Of a stretch of 9,785 bases of DNA, positions 5,543 to 9,785 are shown piece by piece. The DNA is from SIG78 sp045533055 (GTDB lineage: Bacteria; Verrucomicrobiota; Lentisphaeria; Victivallales; Victivallaceae), in NCBI GenBank assembly GCA_045533055.1, contig JAZSHD010000226.1, positions 1 through 9,785 on the forward strand. Direction: 5' to 3'. Below the pieces are notes generated by a model. It saw only the letters and a program-made list of their open reading frames with translations, was not told where the DNA came from and made no database searches. The translations under genes were made by a program, and so were the position numbers. Position 1 is the first letter of the stretch. The number at the start of each line of letters is the position of its first letter.

Positions 5543-6118
5543 ATGCAGAAAAAAAGCATTGCAGATGAAATCAAAAAATGTTTGAAGTCCGGGATCCCGG
5601 TTGCCGCTTTGGTTGGCAGCATCGACAGTTTGACTTGCGGTTGTGGCGATAACAATGCAGAGGTTAAACCGCCGGCCCTCAAACCCGCAGAAAAGATGCC
5701 TGATCCTGGAATGCCAAGCGTGCCACCGGTTGCTGCAGATAATTTGCCTGTTAAAAAAGAAGTTAAAAAATACACTGAAAAACTTGCGTTTGAAGACCGC
5801 GATTTTACAAAGAATTTTTCCAAACTTTCTGCTTCCGGCAAAAAAAAGTTGAATAGGTTTGTTAAAAATATAAGCCGGAAACATGCAGAAATTTTATATT
5901 CCCGGGGCAAGGATGGTTCCACATTAGAGCTGGAATTCACTTGGGGCAAGGCCGGAGAAAGTGATGCCAACAAGCGTAAAAAAGCTCGGACTGTTTTAGA
6001 AGTATTCTGTCCTTCTGATCGCAAGATTACGGCGGGAGTACACATCACCCCCGCATGGGTATTAGGTAGAAAGATAATACTATCAATAAAAAGTTTAATT
6101 TCAGAACTGAAAAATTAA
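5543..6118 (+). CDS. Proline-rich basic protein coupled to a radical SAM gene; possible degenerate OmpA-like domain
   Basis: This 191-residue protein has three parts. Residues 1-35 are a weak export-like start (KKCLKSGIPVAALVGSIDSL) followed by TCGCGDNN. The hydrophobic run is short, and neither Cys sits in a canonical lipobox. Residues 40-70 are a Pro-rich linker (KPPALKPAEKMPDPG...). Residues 75-191 are a Lys/Arg-rich domain. Within it, NFSKLSASGKKKLNRFVKNI and DANKRKKARTVLEVF recall the order of an OmpA-like peptidoglycan-binding domain (strand, helix, then N-x-RA helix), but the key residues are not convincing. Ribosome-binding site AGGAG is at 5530-5534, 8 bases before ATG. The stop is followed by one base and then the radical SAM start codon, so the two are almost certainly co-translated. 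It could be the enzyme's substrate or partner; this is inferred from position only. Confidence 0.7.
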   Translation: MQKKSIADEIKKCLKSGIPVAALVGSIDSLTCGCGDNNAEVKPPALKPAEKMPDPGMPSVPPVAADNLPVKKEVKKYTEKLAFEDRDFTKNFSKLSASGKKKLNRFVKNISRKHAEILYSRGKDGSTLELEFTWGKAGESDANKRKKARTVLEVFCPSDRKITAGVHITPAWVLGRKIILSIKSLISELKN

Positions 6119-6119
6119 G

Positions 6120-6917
6120 ATGGTAACTCTTCCGGAAAAATTACCGTGGGTGCTGGCGCTTGAGTTATCAAACAAATGTAATTACAAGTGTCCGTTCTGC
6201 TATTGTTTGTGGCATGAATACCCGGAACTTGCCCGGCATGTTCTGTCGGTTTGGCAGTGGAAAAAGGTTATTGGCGAAGCCATTGAAAAAGGCTGCAGAA
6301 ATTTCCTTTTTACCGGCGGCGAACCATTATTGCGTAAAGATTTGCCGGAGCTGATTGAGTACGCTCAAAAAACGCCTGATACCCAAGTGGATATTTTCAC
6401 CAACGGTTCGCGGATGACCGAAGAACTTTTGCAGTATTTCAAAGCACGCAAGGTTGGCATTTCCACAAGTTTGCAAGGTCTGCGTACTTACAGTGCCATG
6501 ACCGGCACCCGGCGGAAATTTTACAAAACCATTGATTTGATCGCCCGTTGCCGGGAGTTGGAATACCCTTGTCAGGTCGGCATTACGGTTACGGCAATAA
6601 ATATGTTTGAAGTGGAAGATATTGTAAGTGCCGCCGCTTTTGCCGGAGCTGCCATAATTCAGCTTTCGGTCTTTATGAATGCGGGGCGTGGCAAAGATAA
6701 CAGCAGTTTGCAAATCAGCAAAGACCAGTGGCAGCAGATTAAGGCAAAAGTCAAAGCTCTGCCATGCAGTTCAAAAGTGGTATTCGGCGAAGAGTTTGAG
6801 TGCAAATGTTTGACCGACGCATCATTCAAATGTCCGGCAGAAAAAGATTTTGGCGTTGTTTCGCCCAACGGCGTTTACCGCCAATGCCTGCATTATTATC
6901 AACCCAATGCTGTGTAA
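6120..6917 (+). CDS. Radical SAM enzyme with short SPASM/twitch-like C-terminus
   Basis: This 265-residue protein carries C20-x3-C24-x2-C27 (CNYKCPFC), which binds the 4Fe-4S cluster that cleaves S-adenosylmethionine. The SAM-binding GGEP is at 66-69 (FLFTGGEPLL), FTNGS is at 93-97, and later strands of the partial TIM barrel are visible (ISTSLQG, VGITVTAI). The C-terminal part has C228, C230, C238 and C256 in an FKCPAEKDFGVVSPNGVYRQC pattern typical of the start of SPASM/twitch auxiliary-cluster domains in peptide-modifying enzymes. The protein then ends 9 residues after the last Cys. Full SPASM enzymes continue for some tens of residues with more Cys, so this is either a minimal twitch form or truncated. 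There is no clear Shine-Dalgarno; the start lies 1 base after the upstream stop, implying coupling. The substrate is unknown. Peptide or protein modification is the family-based guess. Confidence 0.85.
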   Translation: MVTLPEKLPWVLALELSNKCNYKCPFCYCLWHEYPELARHVLSVWQWKKVIGEAIEKGCRNFLFTGGEPLLRKDLPELIEYAQKTPDTQVDIFTNGSRMTEELLQYFKARKVGISTSLQGLRTYSAMTGTRRKFYKTIDLIARCRELEYPCQVGITVTAINMFEVEDIVSAAAFAGAAIIQLSVFMNAGRGKDNSSLQISKDQWQQIKAKVKALPCSSKVVFGEEFECKCLTDASFKCPAEKDFGVVSPNGVYRQCLHYYQPNAV

Positions 6918-6991
6918 AAAGCAACATAAGCGTATTTAGGGTCTGTTTAATTACAGAGTTTATCAAAGTCAAGAAGTTTATAAAGGTTTGA

Positions 6992-7034
6992 AGTTTTAAG
7001 CAAAAACCGTATTGCTCAAAGGTCCCGCCAAGAA
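6992..7034 (+). repeat. Cassette-flanking direct repeat, right copy
   Basis: Second copy of 5168-5207, 3 bases longer in an A-run. Upstream of it, 6973-6999 also resembles the last codons of the DUF4349 gene: in the frame ending at TAA 6997-6999 it reads EVYKGLKF versus EIIKGFQF there. The resemblance fades further upstream. It could be a remnant of a related gene end, or simply an extended repeat. The rest of 6918-7066 holds nothing else I can identify. Confidence 0.8.
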
Positions 7035-7066
7035 CCTGTTTTATATTTGAAAGGATGTGATAATTT

Positions 7067-8674
7067 ATGGAATGTGATGTTAATGAGCATACTGACTCAT
7101 TATTCTCCCCGCCGATCGAGCCGGGTGTTTGGGTAACATATAAGATCAATAATTCTGAAAAATACCATGAAGCCAAATGTATCTTGCCATCGTATTATTG
7201 TGACTTTACTCAATCCGAGCGAATGTTCATTGGAACTATGCCAATAAAACAATATTTTAAAACGCATAAAATAATTCTGGCGTGGTGGGGCGGCTCGCAG
7301 ATTGAAGACTTGCAAAAGTGGGGTTCTGATGCTGTCATAGAATTTTATCCCTGGCGTGTTGCTTCATTTTCGGAGTATTACCGGAAAAAATTTTCTGGCT
7401 TGCCTAATGAATACAATATATATTTATCTTGTAAGTTCGACGAGATTGACGGGAGACAATATTATTTTGAAATTATGCCCGTCGGCAGTGAAACGGTTTG
7501 CGATTCAGGTATAATCAACTCCGGGAAAGTCAGTACGGTAAAAAAGGGTAAAAGACAACTTTCGGAGTTAAAAAAAGAAAATACCGAAGATACTCCGCTT
7601 GCTCCGGAGCTGGCTTATCAGCTGGCAGTGAGAACTATACCGCATCGGGCTGAAAAGCTGTACCGGGCAAAAGTCCTGCTGAACTGGTGTGCATCTGCTT
7701 TGCTGTTGGTATCGGCTTTGTGGGGAGCAGTGCCGCTGTGGGGATCTCCATACAGTTATGCCGGAGCAGTTTTTCATTGGATTTGGATGAGTGAATATAT
7801 TTATTACATTGAAATCATTCATTGGGCGGCATCAGCTTTTTTCCTGATTCCTGCATTGGTTATTATGTGGGGTAGGAAATGTTTTTGGCGGACTTTTTTA
7901 AGAAACTACTCCCTGTTGGCAATCATCGCTTGCTGTGCGGCGGCTTTTTATTGGCATCCAGAGGATGTTGAGTTTTCCTACTGGTCAAGGATTGTTCCAC
8001 CTGGTAAAATATTGTGGGCAATCGGTGTGATTTTTGCCGGGATTTTTTATGCTTCCCGCAACCGGGAACTTTGGGGAGCTGACACTTGTACTTTATCGCA
8101 GCTCAAACTGCTGGCGGCACATTATCAGAATTTGGCAACTGTTACGCAAGCAAAATTTTGGCAGCGTGGCAAGCAATCGTTCCGCAAACGCTGGTTCTCT
8201 GTTACTATGGTTTTGTTTTACTGCGTGTGTACGGTTTGGGTATACAGCGGTTATCATATTATCAAAAACAGTTGTTATTGGCAAACTTCCTCCGGAAGTG
8301 TTCTTTACGAAGAAGCACAAAAATATTTGCTGCGCAATACTGTCTGCAATACCCGCAGATTCCTGCTGTTGAAGAAAAGTGCGGAAAAAGATCATTTGCT
8401 GGCAATGGTTGAGTTATCGCATGAATACTTGTGGAGCAGGGTGGATGAAAATATAGAAATGAATCCCAATTATGATTGGGAAAAGGGTATTTATTGGGTA
8501 AAAAGAGCCATTAAAATAAGTACTCCGTCAACAGCTGAGTATGTAGAAATGTATCTGAATAACAGTTTTTTCGGAACCGAATTTACCGGAGAACGGGCTG
8601 CTGTTCTTGAAAAATTAAAAGCCGAGTTGGCAGATCATCTGAAAAATATACAGAAAAATCAATCCAAAAATTGA
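7067..8674 (+). CDS. Polytopic membrane protein with C-terminal Sel1/TPR-like region
   Basis: This 535-residue protein starts with a soluble domain of about 155 residues rich in Trp, Tyr and Phe (for example LAWWGGSQIEDLQKWGSD at 71-88), then a charged linker. Probable transmembrane helices lie near 203-222, 248-268, 281-297, 313-330 and 376-395. Residues about 415-500 resemble a Sel1-like/TPR pair: RRFLLLKKSAEKDHLLAMVELSHEYL, then DWEKGIYWVKRAIK. The end is a Lys-rich helix. Sel1-type repeats usually mediate protein contacts; no catalytic motif is visible and I do not recognise the N-terminal domain. A run AAGGATGTG lies 8-16 bases upstream of ATG 7067, so its core is somewhat far. The gene follows the right direct repeat and is 31 bases upstream of another membrane protein gene, with no terminator between them. 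Confidence 0.7.
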   Translation: MECDVNEHTDSLFSPPIEPGVWVTYKINNSEKYHEAKCILPSYYCDFTQSERMFIGTMPIKQYFKTHKIILAWWGGSQIEDLQKWGSDAVIEFYPWRVASFSEYYRKKFSGLPNEYNIYLSCKFDEIDGRQYYFEIMPVGSETVCDSGIINSGKVSTVKKGKRQLSELKKENTEDTPLAPELAYQLAVRTIPHRAEKLYRAKVLLNWCASALLLVSALWGAVPLWGSPYSYAGAVFHWIWMSEYIYYIEIIHWAASAFFLIPALVIMWGRKCFWRTFLRNYSLLAIIACCAAAFYWHPEDVEFSYWSRIVPPGKILWAIGVIFAGIFYASRNRELWGADTCTLSQLKLLAAHYQNLATVTQAKFWQRGKQSFRKRWFSVTMVLFYCVCTVWVYSGYHIIKNSCYWQTSSGSVLYEEAQKYLLRNTVCNTRRFLLLKKSAEKDHLLAMVELSHEYLWSRVDENIEMNPNYDWEKGIYWVKRAIKISTPSTAEYVEMYLNNSFFGTEFTGERAAVLEKLKAELADHLKNIQKNQSKN

Positions 8675-8705
8675 ATACAATGTAAAGTAAAGGTTATAGA
8701 GAAAA

Positions 8706-9182
8706 ATGAAAGACGCATTTGAAAATAATATGTTGGTTTTCCGCAAATGTAAAGAATTAAACTCCCGCTATTTATTGTTTCAGAAAATATTTCTGTTGAT
8801 CACCGGCGGCAGCAGCTTGATCGGCGGGATAGCTGCGTTTGTATATACTGGCAATATAATTTCGCTGCCTCTGCTGCTAATCTTGTGGGGATTGCTGCTG
8901 CTGTTTCACGCTGATTTTTCGCAAACGGCATATCAGATTTGTCTGGCGTTTATGCTGGTTGCAACGCTGTTTGTTAAATCTACTGATAACATATTTTTCA
9001 ATGAAGAAATTTTTGGCTTTCTTTCTGAATATCTGGTCAGTGGCAGTTTGATTAACTTTTCAATAATGTTTTTCATTGTTTACAACATAATGAAAACCGC
9101 CTGCAATCCTGATTTATTCGGCTTGTTTTCGCCCAGATTAAGACATCTGTTGCGGTACAGAAAGCAAGTCCGCAAAAAATAA
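8706..9182 (+). CDS. Four-helix membrane protein of unknown function
   Basis: This 158-residue, very hydrophobic protein has probable transmembrane helices at about 26-47, 51-68, 76-91 and 110-130. It has a short charged N-terminus and a strongly basic C-terminal tail (RHLLRYRKQVRKK), which should lie in the cytoplasm. No motif or family is recognised. A weak AAAGG lies about 16 bases before ATG 8706, with a closer purine stretch (AGAGAAAA). It sits 31 bases after the larger membrane protein, so the two are probably one operon and may form a complex; that is inference. No clear plus-strand terminator follows. Confidence 0.6.
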   Translation: MKDAFENNMLVFRKCKELNSRYLLFQKIFLLITGGSSLIGGIAAFVYTGNIISLPLLLILWGLLLLFHADFSQTAYQICLAFMLVATLFVKSTDNIFFNEEIFGFLSEYLVSGSLINFSIMFFIVYNIMKTACNPDLFGLFSPRLRHLLRYRKQVRKK

Positions 9183-9373
9183 AGATGAGTATTTAACCGA
9201 CTTACAGGATGATGATTTGAATGTTCATATTCTTGCTGACCGTATGAACAGGAATGTGCGATTAAAAATTTTTCAATTTTTTTTGATGTGGCAGGTGAAT
9301 GAGTTTGTGTGGCAGAAATGTGGTATTTCCTGTTCGGGAAGGCATGAATTTGATAGAATCCGAAAGAATGGAC
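9183..9373. other. Non-coding stretch between membrane protein gene and tRNA unit
   Basis: About 190 bases before the minus-strand terminator. I see no supported gene. A plus-strand frame starting at 9217 runs on through the tRNA gene in the wrong orientation and is not credible. The T-rich run at 9267-9282 has no GC stem before it, so it is not a good terminator for the upstream gene. Confidence 0.6.
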
Positions 9374-9414
9374 AAAAAAAAGCCGGTGCTTTGCTTTGGA
9401 ACTCAAAACACCGG
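9374..9414 (-). terminator. Intrinsic terminator of the tRNA-Arg gene
   Basis: On the minus strand an 11-bp stem (9404-9414 with 9383-9393, one A-C mismatch; core CCGGTG/CACCGG) with a 10-base loop is followed, after GC, by eight T residues (plus-strand A-run 9374-9381). It begins 16 bases past the encoded CCA end of the tRNA. Confidence 0.8.
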
Positions 9415-9430
9415 AAAAAGGCAAAAAAAA

Positions 9431-9508
<78 letters not shown>

Positions 9509-9524
9509 CACTTACATACCTCTT

Positions 9525-9552
9525 AATATAACCTTGATTTGTGCTTTTGCAA
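9525..9552 (-). promoter_or_regulatory. Probable sigma-70 promoter of the tRNA-Arg gene
   Basis: On the minus strand, TTGCAA (9552-9547) and TATATT (9530-9525) are spaced by 16 bases, 18 bases upstream of the tRNA 5' end. The -10 matches the consensus at five of six positions and the -35 at four of six. Position relative to the tRNA is right for a short leader. Confidence 0.55.
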
Positions 9553-9614
9553 TCCTTAAAGCAAGGATTTTTCGCAAAAAAATCATTTTTTTGTTTTTTT
9601 TAATAGTTTTTTTA

Positions 9615-9643
9615 TTGGTTTTATCTGTCAAAGATGGTATATT
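9615..9643 (+). promoter_or_regulatory. Possible plus-strand promoter
   Basis: TTGGTT (9615-9620) and TATATT (9638-9643) are spaced by 17 bases in a T-rich region. The -10 is good and the -35 weak. It would drive whatever starts near 9698 or beyond the window edge. The surrounding 9553-9697 has only A/T-rich sequence and a weak 7-bp hairpin at 9551-9569. Confidence 0.35.
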
Positions 9644-9697
9644 GTAGTCGGTGGTTTGTATCTTAATTGGTGTTTGCAGCTTAAATGGGGTTAGATT

Positions 9698-9778
9698 ATG
9701 TTCTTGAAAGTTGCTTTGGGGATAGTTGTTTTCTCTCTCTTCTGGGGGAAGTCGGATCGTAGCCATGTCGTTCTGTGA
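9698..9778 (+). CDS. Possible 26-codon small ORF or gene start at window edge
   Basis: ATG 9698 opens a 26-codon frame (MFLKVALGIVVFSLFWG then KSDRSHVVL) ending at TGA 9776-9778. The first 17 residues would be a hydrophobic helix, like a signal peptide. Upstream GGGG at 9687-9690 is a poor ribosome-binding site. A second ATG at 9764, in another frame, could instead be the start of a gene continuing past the window. There is too little sequence to decide. Confidence 0.2.
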   Translation: MFLKVALGIVVFSLFWGKSDRSHVVL

Positions 9779-9785
9779 GCCAAGG

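Noticed and set aside
5630..5645. Lipobox in the proline-rich protein (LTCGC)
   Set aside because: Neither Cys has the usual L-[AST]-[GA]-C context and the hydrophobic run before it is short and contains D, so I do not call a lipoprotein.
5320..6048. Minus-strand open frame of 242 codons opposite the small membrane and proline-rich protein genes
   Set aside because: Both plus-strand genes have good ribosome-binding sites and spacing. The minus frame would span their gap and shows no recognisable domain.
9698..9785. Programmed frameshift at TGA 9776 as in prfB
   Set aside because: The bases before the TGA do not match the prfB slip site or its upstream Shine-Dalgarno-like element, and the window ends 7 bases later.

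Overview
The window reads as chromosomal DNA of a Gram-negative-type bacterium, most likely a member of the Lentisphaerota (Victivallis-like). The best evidence is the sigma factor at 149-760. Its N-terminus (MAFTTRKSLL...GGDEVSW) and its YDPAKGRFRHFLRKIIRN block match what I remember of the sigma factors expanded in that group. This assignment is from memory; no search was run. Almost all genes are on the plus strand, and most are exported or membrane proteins with no recognisable function.

Layout. (a) 1-120 holds two palindromic elements. (b) 149-2693 is a compact operon: a sigma-70-family factor, a 72-residue zinc-binding (ZAS-type) anti-sigma-like protein, a two-helix membrane protein and a membrane-anchored coiled-coil protein, closed by a clear intrinsic terminator. 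(c) 2747-2881 is a 37-codon membrane microprotein gene with its own terminator. (d) 2958-5175 holds two exported proteins with nearly identical ribosome-binding sites and signal sequences but unrelated mature parts: a 24-residue tryptophan/cysteine repeat protein and a DUF4349 protein with an extra C-terminal domain. (e) 5300-6917 is a three-gene cassette: a small membrane protein with a GY-repeat tail, a proline-rich basic protein, and a short radical SAM enzyme starting one base after the previous stop. The cassette is bracketed by a direct repeat of about 40 bases (5168-5207 and 6992-7034). (f) 7067-9182 holds two multi-helix membrane proteins, the first ending in a Sel1/TPR-like region. 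(g) 9374-9552 is a minus-strand tRNA-Arg(CCG) unit with promoter-like boxes and terminator. The last 230 bases hold a promoter-like pair and a possible gene start.

How it may work together. The first operon looks like a regulatory unit in which a sigma factor is paired with a small soluble zinc-type anti-sigma and two inner-membrane proteins that could sense or transmit an envelope signal. The genes downstream are mostly envelope proteins, but nothing in the sequence shows that this sigma factor controls them. The most intriguing block is the repeat-flanked radical SAM cassette, where the tightly coupled upstream protein is a possible substrate. The second is the reuse of one start/signal-peptide module in front of two unrelated proteins.
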